A stretch of 64,000 bases of DNA, from assembly GCF_947179515.1 (NCBI RefSeq), contig NC_067477.1:76606644-76670643 (forward strand), in the 5' to 3' direction. The position numbers and the translations under genes are program-made. The stretch is from Apodemus sylvaticus (lineage: Eukaryota > Chordata > Mammalia > Rodentia > Muridae). Positions within the stretch are counted from its first letter, which is position 1; every line of letters begins with the position of its first letter. Below the pieces are notes generated by a model. That model did no database searches. It was not told where the DNA came from and saw only the letters and a program-made list of their open reading frames with translations. Below are positions 14,931-26,240 of the stretch, one piece after another.

Positions 14931-15778
14931 CTCATTAGTGAGTGCATACCATGATTGATCTTTTGAGACTGGGATACCTCACTTAGTGTGGTGTTCTCCA
15001 GCTCCATCCATTTGTCTAAGAATTTCATGAATTCATTGTTTCTAATGGCTAAATAGTACTCCATTGTGTATATATACTACATTTTTTGCATCCATTCTTC
15101 TGTTGAGGGATACCTGGGTTCTTTCCAGCATCTGGCAATTATAAATAGGGCTGCTATGAACATAGTGGAGCATATATCCTTATTACATACTGGGGAATCC
15201 TCTGAGTATATGCGCAGGAGTGGTTATAGCAGGATCTTTTGGAAGTGACATGCCCAGTTTTCTGAGGGACTGCCAGATTGATTTCCAGAGTGGTTGTACC
15301 AATTTGCAACCCCACCAGCAGAGGAGGAGTGCTCCTCTTTTTCCACATCCTCGCCAACACCTGCTGTCTCCTGAGTTTTTAATCTTAGCCATTCTGACAG
15401 GTGTAAGGTGAAATCTCAGGGTTGTTTTGATTTGCATTTCCCTGATGACTAATGAAGTTGAGAAATATCTTTTAAAAAATATTTTTAAAAGATATTTCTC
15501 CGCCACCCGAAGTTCTTCAGGTGAGAATTCTTTGTTTAACTCTGTACCCCATTTTTAATAGGGTTATTTGGTTTTTCTGGGGTCTAACTTCTTGAGTTCT
15601 TTGTATATGTTGGATATTAGCCCTCTATCTGATGTAGGATTGGTGAAGATCTTTTCCTAATTTGTTGGTTGCCGATTTGTCCTTTTGATGGTGTCCTTTG
15701 CTTTACAGAAACTTTGTAATTTTATGAGGTCCCATTTGTAAATTCTTGATCTTAGAGCATATGCTATTGGTGTTCTTA
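14931..15778 (-). pseudogene. L1 ORF2 C-terminal fragment
   Basis: C-terminal ORF2 codons including TSLVIREMQIKTTLRFHLTP and the Cys-rich motif (CGKRGALLLCWWGC, in which the expected His is Cys). The region that normally reads MAEKHLKKCSTS is MAEKYLLKIFFKRYFSTS here, because of a palindrome-creating insertion of 18 bases that keeps the local frame. A frameshift in the AITTPAHILRG region (about 15183-15230) and further breaks disable it. Confidence 0.88.
15460..15500. repeat. Perfect 19-bp hairpin in L1 (quasi-palindrome correction)
   Basis: The arms GAGAAATATCTTTTAAAAA (15460-15478) and TTTTTAAAAGATATTTCTC (15482-15500) are exact reverse complements around the loop ATA. Other copies here read GAGCATTTTTTAAGATG at this point, an imperfect palindrome. 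This copy therefore gained a perfect one. Confidence 0.93.
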
Positions 15779-18395
15779 AACTCTTATATTTTAAATTAAA
15801 TTTCAAAATATTAAATATTTATTTAATAAAAATTTAATCACATCATTTTCTTCTTCCTTTCTTCTCTTCTCTTCTTACCATGACTACCCTATCCCTAATT
15901 TCTTCATAATTTATGGCCCCTCTCCTTTTACATACACATATAAACAAATATGCATATACATACAACTTGCTGAGTCCCTTTACTCAGCACGTATGTTTCT
16001 AGGACTGACTGCTTGACATGGATAACCAGTCAGGGCTCATACATAGGAAACACTAATTCTCCCTGTCTCAACAGTTTTTAATTACCCATAACAGCCCGTC
16101 ATGTAGATGTTGGGAGCCTTTGAGATGTCCTCCATTGCGTTATCAGTTGGTATTGGCCTTGTTCATGTCTTCTTTAGGTAACCATGTTGTTGAGATATCA
16201 TGGTTGTACTTTCCTTGCTGACAGAAAAAGAAACAGTCTTAGAGAAGTCATTCTGGTTTTTTGGATCTTACAGTCTTTCGGTCTTCTTTTCCATAATGTT
16301 CCCCGAATCTTAGACACAGAAATTGTGCTGAAGATGTATCAGTTGGGGCTGGGCACTTTCCTGTCAGTTGTTAGCTGTATTTTAATTTAGATTTTTTTGT
16401 AAAGTATTTATCTAAAGTCATGTATTATATATAACGAGTATATACATTACAATGCATATTATTGTGCAAATACAGTACAATGTATATTTCTATTATTATT
16501 TATATGTACTATAAAGAAACATATATTTAATGAAGTTACACTACTTGGGGTTATATGTTCCCCTCAAGAGCAATAGACAACTTAATAAAAATGAAACAAA
16601 GCAACAACAACAAAAACAGTGCTGGGTATATGAATGTAAAAGCTCCTTTAAACTTGCTGACAAGGAAAGTTCAAGATACAACCAAAAACTACATAAGCTA
16701 TGACTTATGCTCCTGAAAACAAAAATAAATGTCTATTGCTGGATACCTCAACTCTTCAAGGGAAGCTTAGAAGAATTGAGTTGGAACTGACCTGAAAACC
16801 TTTTCCCTGAGGACTATTTTTATAGGGCCCCAAAGTGATATGGAAGATGTTAAATGGGGGAAGCAATCAATCATCTTTCTCAGCTATGATGTCAATGAAT
16901 CATGGCAATGGACAGCATAGTCAGTATCCCTAAAGTAACAATAGAGGCACTTACCCGCTGTCTACATGGACTAAAGGCTTACTTACCAGAAGAGAAATCT
17001 TTCTTAGTACTGTAAACTTAACTAAGTGCTTACACCACCTTACAGATGGTGAGGCCACAGAGCTCAGAGAAGAATCTCCCATCACCACTTTCTTAAACCA
17101 TTATAATTCCTAACTGCATTTGAAGTATGTATCCATATACCTACTGGTAAGCATAGCTCTCACTCCTCCTTATTTGCATAATAAGAAGACTATTATAGAA
17201 AGCCTCAACTAGTTTTGCTGTTTTAAATGTATGCAGTGTATTGGATTCTAAGAACAATTAGTATGTTATTTTGAGTATATATCTATGAATTTAAATGTCA
17301 TGATTGCTTTATTATGCAATAAAATTAAAACATGTACCTTAGGAAAACATGTAACTGTGGTTATAAGTCCTAAAAGCACAGAATTTAGAAGATCTTATTT
17401 ATCTAGGAAATATATTAAAGATTTCTATTAAGGATCTATTAAGGAATTTCTTAACAAATTTTATATTGCTAATATAATCTTTGTTTAGGTTTTACTGCCT
17501 CTTTCCAAATTATGTCTATTAATGATGTTGACAAATGTTAGAGATATGGCATACACAGTTCTATAGATCATGCTGTTGGAATTTTCTTTTTCTTTCTTTT
17601 CTTTGAGGCTGAATGTCTTTAACTATGCTAGACAGAGTGCCACTTTATACACTTTTGTAAAGCTTAAGCAAGTTTCCTTTATATTTCCAGAGTCATTGCT
17701 TTCGATAGTTGCAATATGGACAGACACCGTAAAGAACATGGAATTTTTTGAACTCCTTAACCAAGAGAGCCTAACCAAATAGGGATATCAATATTATACA
17801 GAATATTTAATGCTTTCTATTTCATCTACAAAATTTTGAGTTTACTTCGAGGCAATAAATAAATGAAATTTGTATTCCTATTTCTAGGATCTAGTTTAAT
17901 GCTGGATACACATACTTCAATAAATGCCTATATGTCAATAGAACAATGACAGAATCACATATTACAATGGTTTTAGGTGGTGTCTCTGTTTCAGCTTGTT
18001 CTGTTCATTGTGATCTGACAAAGACCAATTTTCTAACCTTTAAAAACACCTGAAAAACATTTTCTTAAAGTTAATATTCCTTATAAGGCTATTTATCCAT
18101 TTCTTGCTGACATTTGATACCCTAAAAAATAAAATATTATTTCAATTTTATGAGAGGACATTAATTTTACATGATTAATAACTGTTAGATTCAATCTAAT
18201 TTTAATTTCACAGTCATCATATCAATAATTTATTTAGGAAATATAACATAGCTTCTTTGAGAAAATTGGCTTTTTTTTTTTTAAGAGAAACTTTCATAGT
18301 CTCTATTTTACCCAATTCTTGGTTTGGGACCAATGGAATTCAGGCTTTCAGTTATTATTTAATTTTTTATTTTTTATTTTTTGTGTGTACATATA
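15779..18395. other. Unique AT-rich DNA, nothing recognised
   Basis: No repeat family, RNA gene or coding frame is supported over about 2.6 kb. The stretch 16400-16520 is rich in TATAT words. Open frames are at most 70 codons. Confidence 0.5.
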
Positions 18396-18399
18396 TTCA

Positions 18400-19720
18400 T
18401 TTTTTCTTTTTATTGATATTTTCTATTTACATTTCTAATGTTATCCCATTTCTCGCCCCGCCCCCAGGAACCCCCCGATATCCCCCCTGCTTCTATGAGG
18501 ATGTTCATCTACCCACCTATCATTTCCCGCCTTCCCATCTTCGCATTCCTCTTCAGTGGGGCATCAAGCCTTCACAGGACCTCCTATTGATGCCCTACAA
18601 GGCCATTCTCTGATACACATGCATCTGGAGTCATGGGTCCCTCCATGTGTACTCGTTAGTTGGTGGTTTAGACCCAGGGAGCTCTGAGGGTCTGTTGGTT
18701 GATATTGTTGTTCTTTCTATGGTGTTCCAAATCCCTTCTGTTCTTTCTCTAACTCCTTCATTGAAGAACTCATGCTCAGTCCAATGGTTGCTGTGAACAT
18801 CCACCTCTGTATTTGTCAGGCTCTGGCATAGCCTCTCAGGAGACAGCTATATAAGGCTCCTGTTAGCATGCTTGTCTTGGCATCCACAATAGTGTCTGGG
18901 TTTGTTGACTGTATATGGGATGAATCCCCAGGTGGGTAAGTCTCTGCATGGCCTTTCCTTCAGTCTCTGTTCCACACTTTGTCTCCGTATTTGCTTCTGT
19001 ATTTTCTCCCTTTTACGAAGGACCAAAGCAACCACACTTCAGTCTTCCTTCTTCTTGAACTACATGTGGTCTGTGAATTGTATCTTGGGTATTTTGTGCT
19101 TTTCGACTAATATCAACTTATCAGTGAGTGCATGCCATGTGTGTTCTTTTTTTATTGGGTTAATTCACTCAGGATAATATTTTCTAGTTCCATCTATTTG
19201 CCTAAGAAGTTCATGAACTCATTGTGTTTAATAGCTGAGTAGTACTCCATTGTGTAAATGCACCACATTTTCTGTATCTGTTGAGGGACTACTGGGTTCT
19301 TTCCAACATCTAGCTATTATAAATAAGGTTGCCATGAACATAGTGGAGCATGTGTCCTTATTACATGTTGGAACATCTTCTGGGTGTATGCACAGGAGTG
19401 GTATAGCTTGGTCCACAGGTAATTCTATGTCCAATTTCTGAGAAAGAGCCAGACTGATTTCCAGAGTGGTTTTACTAGCTTGCAATCCCGACAAGAGTGG
19501 TGAAATGTTCCCCTTTTTCTACTTTGTTGCCAGCATCTGCTGTCCCCTGAGTTTTTGATCTTAGACATTCTGACTGGTGTGAGGTGGAATCTCAGGGTTG
19601 TTTTGATTTGCATTTCCCTGATGACTAAGGATGTTGAACATTTCTTTAGGTGCTTCTCAGCCATTAGGTATTCCCCAGTTGAGAATTCTTTGTTTAGCTC
19701 TGAACCCCAGTTTTTTACAT
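18400..19720 (-). mobile_element. Older LINE-1, 5'-truncated, different 3' UTR subfamily
   Basis: Minus-strand LINE-1 with the classic mouse/rat-type 3' UTR. It has TTTTATTGATATTTTCTATTT at the tail end, then the GGCATCAAGCCTTCACAGGA, GTTGGTGGTTTAGACCCAGG and AGTGTCTGGGTTTG segments. It continues into the ORF2 C-terminus up to about the WGSELNKE codons. Divergence is higher than in the 4-10 kb copy and several stops are present. A loosely similar flanking pair (TACATATATTCATT near 18387; TACATAAATGCTTT near 19717) could be a decayed TSD. Confidence 0.9.
19107..19720 (-). pseudogene. L1 ORF2 C-terminal fragment (old subfamily)
   Basis: It reads WGSELNKEFSTGEYLMAEKHL and TSLVIREMQIKTTLRFHLTP on the minus strand. 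The Cys-rich motif is degraded (SRKRGTFHHSCRDC, with the first Cys pair lost). A frame break near 19430 separates it from the segment with LCIHPEDVPTCNKDTCSTMF. It is too short to encode any catalytic domain. Confidence 0.88.
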
Positions 19721-20012
19721 AAATGCTTTGAGCTGACTGTAAGCCTGTCAAGCTAGTAAGTATAGCCTGTTCTAGTGTTAAAACAGCAACATAAATTGTG
19801 AAGGAAAGGGGTTATAAGATAAAGGACATTCTTTGTGTCTATGTGGAGGAGTCCTCCAGCATCAAGGACATCCTCTGAAGCCATGAGTATAGATGGATTT
19901 CAACTGTATTATCCTTTCAGGTGATAGACAATTATTTTTACTTAGAATACAGTGCTGCAAGGGTTGTATCTTTGTTCTGTTTGATTTCTGTGAATTACTT
20001 CAGGACAAAGGC
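19721..20012. other. Unique DNA, nothing recognised
   Basis: Short non-repetitive stretch between a LINE-1 and the purine-rich tract. Confidence 0.45.
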
Positions 20013-20027
20013 AAGAGAGAGAGAGGG

Positions 20028-20069
<42 letters not shown>

Positions 20070-20178
20070 GAGAGAGACAGAGAGAGAGAGAGAGACAGAG
20101 AGACAGAGACAGAGACAGAGACAGAGAGAAAGACAGAGACAGAGGGAGAGACAGAGAGAGAGACAGAGAGACAGAGAC
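20013..20178. repeat. (GA)n/(GACAGA)n purine-rich tract, about 165 bp
   Basis: Uninterrupted GA dinucleotides with a G6 run at 20025-20030, then a higher-order mixture of GAGA and GACAGA units. The first half is pure purine on the plus strand and could form triplex (H-DNA). Overlapping open frames (RERERE on plus, LSLCLSL on minus) are artefacts of the repeat. Confidence 0.93.
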
Positions 20179-21050
20179 ATTGGTAAGAAAAGAAGTATGT
20201 TTAATACTTAAATACTAAGTGTTAGAGTATTTCATTTTCAAACTGTGAGACCTTAGTATGTTACCATAGTGAAGAAATGGGCTTTTTGTCCGGGCAAAGC
20301 CTGCTTGCCCTTCTAGCTGACTCCTCCCTGCACACTAATGGGTCTAATGCTAATAGAGTCCAGTTGTGTTTTCCAAACTCATTTCTTTTCTCTGCATCTT
20401 AACACTATATCAGTTTGAGGCAAGCTGTGACAGGCACATTTTCTAAAAGGATACCCATGTTAAGGAACAACAGCCAAAGGCTCACTGCCAGGTTTAGCCA
20501 TTAGCAGTAGGAAGAAAGAAATTCTTGTTTTAGCCTTGATCACTGGAATGCTACCCACTGACATTTGAAATAGCAATGTCCTGTTAATTAAACAAATTGT
20601 TTTGCACATCTGCTAGGTGTTTAAAGGATGTGAGGATAGGATTTTCAGGGCTTTGGTGCTATTTCATGAGAAGATGTACAAAGATCCTATAACTATATCT
20701 GATAAAAAAGGAAAAAAATTAGGTTTTCTCCCATGATGGTGTTAATGTACGCACTGCACCCAGGAGTTGAACAGTATAATGGATGGTAGACATTTGTTAA
20801 TACCACCCCTTTAGAAGGTTTTCAATGGACAGGGAACAGGAATAATCTCTTTTTTTGTTTCCAAGATATTGAGGCGGCCTGAGATTTCAGAATGACAAAT
20901 AAAGCTATGTGTAGGGAAACAGAAGATATCTTCCTTATTATTACCTGCCCCTGAATCTATACTTCAAGGTTTTTTAAAAGCCTGCTTCACTGACCTGCCT
21001 TCCTGGAGAAGGATAGAAGTCAGTGTACAAGGTAGACTAGAGAAATATTT
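20179..21050. other. Unique DNA, nothing recognised
   Basis: No repeat or coding frame is recognised. Confidence 0.45.
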
Positions 21051-21051
21051 A

Positions 21052-21393
21052 TGAAATCTTTTCTATTAGTTTCAGTGTGTCTGGCTTTATGTGGAGGTCC
21101 TTGATCCACTTGGAGTTGAGCTTAGTAGAAGGAGATAAGAATGGATCAATTTGCATTCTTCTGCAAGATGACTTCCAGTTGAGCCAGCACCATTTGTTGA
21201 AAAGGCTATCTTTTTTCCCAATGGATGGAGTCAGCTCCTTTGTCAAAGATCAAGTAAACGTAGGTGTGTGGGTTCATTTCTGAGTCTTCAATACTACTCG
21301 ATTGATCCACTTGCCTGTCACTGTACCAATACCATGCAGTTTTTAGCACCTATTGCTTTGTAGTACTGCTTGAGGTCCAGGATACTGATTCCA
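21052..21393 (-). pseudogene. Inverted ORF2 segment of twin-primed L1
   Basis: The minus-strand frame reads SLFNKWCWLNWKSSCRRMQIDP and KWIKDLHIKPDTLKLIEK, a late ORF2 region downstream of the reverse-transcriptase core. Confidence 0.88.
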
Positions 21394-22039
21394 TAGACCC
21401 CAGAGAGCCAAATAACTCTATTAAAAATGGGGTACAGAGCTAAACAAAGAATTTTCAACTCAAGAACTTTGAATGGCTGAGAAGCACCTTAAGAAATGTT
21501 CAACATCATTAGTCATTAGGGAAATGCAAATCAAAACAACCCTGAGATTTCACCATACACCAGTCAGAATGGCTAAGATTAAGAACTCAGGAGGCAGTAG
21601 GTGTTGGCAAGGATGTGGAGAAAGAGGAACACTCCTCCATTGCTGGTGGGAATGCAAGTTGGTACAACCACTCTGGAAGTCAGTCTGGCAGTTCCTCAGA
21701 AAACTGGGCATAACACTTCTGGAGGACCCTGCAATTCCACTCCTGGGCATATACCCAGAGGATTCCCCTGCATGCAATAAAGACACATGCTCCACTATGT
21801 TCATAGCAGCACTATTTATAACAGCCAGAAGCTATAAAGAACCCAGATGTCCCTCAATGGGAGAATGGGTACAGAAAATGTGGTTTATTTACACAATGGA
21901 GTACTACTCAGCAATTAAAAACAATGAATTCATGAAATTCTTAGGCAAATGGTTGGATCTGGAAAATGTCATCCTAAGTGAGGTAACCCAATCACAAAAG
22001 AACACACATGGAATGCAGTCACTCATAAGTGAATATTAG
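21394..22039 (+). pseudogene. ORF2 C-terminus of twin-primed L1, open frame
   Basis: An open frame from MAEKHLKKCSTS (21473) through the complete Cys-rich motif (CWQGCGERGTLLHCWWEC) to the natural end HGMQSLISEY at 22039. The tail is undamaged, but without the endonuclease and reverse transcriptase it has no known activity. The small number of lesions suggests a moderately young insertion. Confidence 0.88.
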
Positions 22040-22305
22040 CCCAGAAGCTCTGAGTACCCAAGACACAACCCACATATCAAATGACTCCCAAGAAGAAGGA
22101 AAGAGAGGTCCCTGGTCCTTAAAAGGCTTGTTCCAGCATTGTAGGGGAATACCAGGACAGAAAAGTAGGAGGGGGTTGATTGGAGAATGGGCAGAGGGAA
22201 GAGGGCTTGGGGGAACTTATTGGGAGGGGGGGACCAGGAAAGGGAAAGTCATTTGGAATGTAAACAAAGAATATTGAAAATAAAAAATTACTAAAAAAAA
22301 AAAGA

Positions 22306-22749
22306 ACATCAGCTTAAATTTACTTCTAGAATTATTACTCCAGGGGTCACTGTGCTGTGAGAGATACTGAGCTCTTTAATAGAGCCTCCCTTCTCGTAAT
22401 CCTTGAAAAATTTCCTCGGTTCTGCTTGAATTCATGTCTTCCCATAATTGTTTACTCATACTCTCTTGGTGAAAGGCTGGTGTAGATACTACACATCTAT
22501 TTCAGGTACAGTCTTGTAGTGTTTTCTGAGTTGTTGATGCTGTTGCTACATGTAAGAGTGACACATGATGATTATAGTTAATGTGTACACAGGAACCATT
22601 GTTTTACTGCATCAACATATATCTAATGAGAAGCTGTATTTTCTAGGATTCTCTTGTTTGTGTAATTCAAGTTTACAGTGTGCCACAGGAAAATTTTATG
22701 CAAGATCTGGTCTATGAATATGAAATAGTAGTCATTATATTTGAAAGTA
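22306..22749. other. Unique DNA, nothing recognised
   Basis: No repeat family or gene is recognised. Confidence 0.45.
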
Positions 22750-22947
22750 TAATTGCCAAGCTGTGATCCAGCTCACTGCCTGCTCTTGTAAATAGCGGTA
22801 CTGGAACACAACCACATTTGTTTATCCATTTTCTTCATACATTGAATGATTTGAATGACTTTCAAAGAAATCTCTTCTCCTGCAATATCTACGATGTTTC
22901 ACTATGTTGCATTTTATTTTTAAAATGAGTTTGCTGACCTCTGTCCT
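22750..22947 (+). mobile_element. Ancient hAT-Charlie-type DNA transposon remnant
   Basis: The blocks CTGCTCTTGTAAATAG, ACTGGAACACAACCAC and, at the right end, GTTTGCTGACCTCTGTCCTGG match the well-known non-autonomous mammalian hAT family. Its terminus reads CAGGGGTCAGCAAACT on the other strand, and its interior reads TTGTAAATAAAG..TTGGAACACAGCCAC. The centre is badly decayed. It predates the rodent-primate split and is a fossil with no coding capacity. Confidence 0.65.
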
Positions 22948-24239
22948 GGGTTTTTGGAGGGTTATAGTTGATACAGCTGCTTGATCTAAGTGTTGTAAAG
23001 TGCTTGGATTAACTCCAGTTTCTGGGAGTCACAAGCAGGCATGTGCAAGCTTCTACAGTAGTTTGCAGCAGCTCTGTCTCTGTGCCATCTGTACTTTGAA
23101 GTTAGGAGCAGTAAAAGATAGAGACACATTTTGTCTTATGAACTCCAATTCATTTAAACATGTTCTAGTTTGTCTTCTGAACTTTCTGCTTCTGTTCACT
23201 TTTCTTTCTAACTGCTTTCCTTGTTTTTACTTCAGTAGCATCCAACTCACCATTGAAAGCAAAGCAGCAATTTTCCTTAAAATTTTTCCTTTGAGTTTCT
23301 AGGTCTATGGTTTTTTTGCTTTTCTGTGAGCATCCAATCATCTCCTCCCTGAACAGTCTATGAAACCAGCAACTAATATGTTTTACTGGAACTGAGTCCC
23401 TATAATAAATTTCAGTTCTATCTGGTAATCCTACTGAGTTTTGATAATAGAATCATATTCATATTCTTTGAAAAAAAGTTTTTTCATTCACTTCCATATC
23501 CTCTTCCCAACTGTTAGTTTTATATCTCTCTACAACCAGCCATTTTTTCCTTTAATTGTGTCTGTTCTTTCCCTCTGCCCCTATGACTGTTTTAGAATAT
23601 AATTGTGCTTTGGATTCTTAATCTGTTCTTTACCAGATCCCTAAGTTTGAGACAATTGTTTTTATCCTACTTTTTTTTCAACCTGGGTTTGATTTTCTCT
23701 CAAACCAGTCTCATATTTTCATTTCTCTTCTCCTGCACCTGCTACAAGAGCCATTTTTTCAAACTAGATTTTCTCTAAATAAATTATCATTCTTCTTCCT
23801 AGTATGACCTCAAGTCATCCTAGCATCATCAGTCTAATCAAGCTTTCTTTTAACATGCTAAGATAATCTGCATGCTTCCTAGTACATGGTAAATTCCCTG
23901 GTGTCTACTGTCGACACTGGGTGGAAGTTTTGTTCCAGAGTTTCTTATTCTCTCTGGATTTTCAGAGAGTGTTTTTCCAGAGTGTTCCATTTTACTTATC
24001 TGTTCAGATGGCATGTTTTCAGGGAATGCTTGCCTATGTGGGAGTTTGGTCTTCTAGCAAGTATGACCCATGGTTGAGTATGGGGTATTCATCTAAGTTG
24101 GAGGGTAGCTCACAGCAGTGAGGACAGAACTGGGCAGGAGAAGGGTTAGACTATGACATCCACTGTAGAGGAATTTAATCCAGCAATAGAGCTGTTCTGA
24201 CAAGTGATCACATCCAAAGACCTTCTAGGTCTGTGTGAT
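22948..24239. other. Unique DNA, nothing recognised
   Basis: A T-rich stretch with no convincing repeat or gene. A plus-strand 100-codon frame (23000-23302) has a hydrophobic end but no recognisable family. Confidence 0.45.
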
Positions 24240-24790
24240 TTGGGTAGAATGTAGAAACCCCATATAACTTTGATCCCTCTGGCTGGAATATAGACACTCC
24301 CTCAGTGCATATCTTTAAGCCCAAACTAGCATTTAATGGAGACAAAGTGACAAATCAGAGAAAGATTTGACAGAATGAGCCAGATAGGTTATACCCAACT
24401 CTCACAACTGTCAGGAAAGGGAAGCTTCTTAAGAACAGTGCAGGTAGGAAAGTTCAGGAGTGTAGTTTAGTTGAGTTTGGACATTACAGTGGAGTTTAGT
24501 TCAGTTGAGTTCCCTGCCGGTCAGTTGAAAACAGTTGAGTTCAGTTCCTGAAGTTCACAGGCAATTTTTTTCAGGAAGAGCAATTCAGTGACAAACTGAT
24601 ACAAACCAGTGTGAATCAGTCAGCTTGGAGAGGAGTTTTGGTCCAGCACAGCTGAAGTGATCCAGGCAGTCAGAATTTAGAAAGAACTGGAAAGCGTAGG
24701 CTTATTCAAATTAATAAACCCAGAAAAGGAGGCATTCAGTGAAAAAGTTAAATTTAAATACTATCAGTCTACAAATCAGCCTTCAGAAGG
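24240..24790 (+). mobile_element. Probable 5' UTR of an old rodent LINE-1 (Lx-like)
   Basis: The stretch reads TTTGATCCCTCTGGCTGGAATA, CTTTAAGCCCAAACTAG, GACAAATCAGAGAAAGAT and TCAGGAAAGGGAAGCTTCTT. I recall these words from the leader of old rodent L1s. They are followed by an imperfect array of GTTCAGTTGAGTTC-type units (about 24455-24560). It lies directly upstream of, and in the same orientation as, the ORF2 remnant at 24.8-26.2 kb. An LTR-type repeat is the main alternative. Confidence 0.45.
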
Positions 24791-24799
24791 TACTAAAAG

Positions 24800-26240
24800 G
24801 AAAAAAATAGGTTAACAAAATGGGGGACATACAAATAGGCACCAAGGAAATTCTGAGAATCATAAGGACAAGCTGCAAAAGTTAATACTCTACCAAATTA
24901 GAAAATCTAAAATAAATGGGTAATTTTCTTTATAGGTACAATTTACCAAAGTTAAATATAAAGTTGATAAAACAGTTTCTATTGACCTATCAACTCTAAA
25001 GACATGGAAGCCAGTTACAAAAATTCTCCCTAGCCCCTCCTCCAAAAAGCCCATGACCAGATGATTTTAGTTAAGTATGCTACCAGATGTTCAAACTAAT
25101 CTTAATGCCAATACTCTTTGATTTTTTTCTAGAATATAAAACAGAATCAATATTGCCAAATTTATTTTATGAGGCCACAGTTAAACAAATACCTAAACCA
25201 CATAATGACCCAACAAAAAAGCAAATTGCAGACCAATATTACTTGTGGACATAGGTGTAAAAATTATCAACAAAATATAAACTGAATCTAAGAACATATC
25301 AAAAATATCATCTACCATGATCAAGTATGTTTCATCCCAGAGATGCAGTCCTTGTTCAACATACTTAAATTGATATACATAATTCACCATATAAACAAAC
25401 TGAAACACAAAATCCATACAATCATCTCATTAGATGCAGAAAAGGCCTTTGACAAAACCTACCTACCTTTACCATAAAAATTTTGGAAAGACCACCAATA
25501 CAAGGTGCATACCTAAACATAGTAAGTCAACATACAGCAAGCTGATAGCCAACCTCAAATTCAATGGAGAAAAAGATAAAGCAATTATATTATAATCAGA
25601 AGCAATATAAAGCTGTCTGCTCTCTATCTGTTCAACATGGTACTTGAAGTTCTAGCTAGAGCAATAAGACAGCTAAAGGAGATCATGGGGATTCAAACTG
25701 GAAAGGAAGAAATCAAAATATTGCTATTCACAAAATATATGTTAGTTTATATAAGTGATCCCCAAAATTCTACCAGAGAATTCATACAGCTGGTAAACAG
25801 TATAGCAAATTTCTGGATACAAAATTAACCAAACCAAACCAAAACAACCACAACAACAAACCAGTAGCTTTTTATAACATATGATAAACAGACTGAAATC
25901 AGGGAAGCAACAGTCTTCATAATAGCAACAAATAATATAAAGTAACTTGGTGTAATTCTAACCAAGCAAGTGAAAGACCTGAATTATAAGAACTTCATGT
26001 CTTTGAAGAAAGAATTAGAAGAAATATAAGTAGATGGAAAGATCTCCCAAACTCATGGGTCAATATGATTAATATAGTAAAAAATGGCCATCTTACCAAA
26101 AGCAATCTACAGATTGAATACTATCCCTATCTTAATTCCATCACAATTCTAAACATTCATTGAAAGGACAATTCTCCACTCTATATGGAAAACAAAAACA
26201 AAACAACAAAACCAGGATAGATAAAATAATCCTGAAATAA
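24800..26240 (+). pseudogene. Old LINE-1 ORF2 remnant (reverse-transcriptase region)
   Basis: Decayed plus-strand ORF2. Readable parts are the equivalent of PTKKQIADQYYLW, HHDQVCFIPEMQ near 25315-25350, the motif A region TTAGATGCAGAAAAGGCCTT (LDAEKAF) near 25429, MVLEVLARAIRQLKEI (25637) and the motif C region. There ILLFTKYMLVYISDP stands where FADDMIVYLSDP is expected, so the catalytic Asp pair is lost. It ends near the AKTILN-equivalent codons and has no 3' UTR or tail, so it is truncated at 3' as well. Multiple frameshifts are present. Confidence 0.85.

Larger units (their letters stand above)
14671..15778 (-). mobile_element. 5'-truncated LINE-1, about 1.1 kb
   Basis: Minus-strand copy of the LINE-1 3' UTR and the C-terminal third of ORF2, truncated near the codons for NRTPIAYAL. 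It belongs to the same family as the full-length element. No convincing TSD was found. AT-rich flanking sequence begins at about 15779. Confidence 0.92.
21052..22305. mobile_element. 5'-inverted (twin-primed) LINE-1
   Basis: The left part (about 21052-21393) is LINE-1 ORF2 on the minus strand and the right part (21394-22305) is LINE-1 ORF2, 3' UTR and A-tail on the plus strand. On the minus strand the left part runs from GGAATCAGTATCC to CTAATAGAAAAG. The plus part starts downstream of that, near CAAATAACTCTATTAAAAATGG, so about 0.3 kb of internal sequence was lost at the junction. This is the layout expected of twin priming. No clear TSD was found next to the A-tail at 22292-22304. Confidence 0.92.

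Noticed and set aside
19893..20211. Arg-Glu repeat frames
   Set aside because: Translation of the (GA)n/(GACAGA)n simple repeat.
24455..24600. GTTCAGTTGAGTTC-rich segment as a novel satellite
   Set aside because: Units are imperfect and confined to about 150 bp next to L1-like leader sequence, so an old L1 5' UTR is the simpler explanation.
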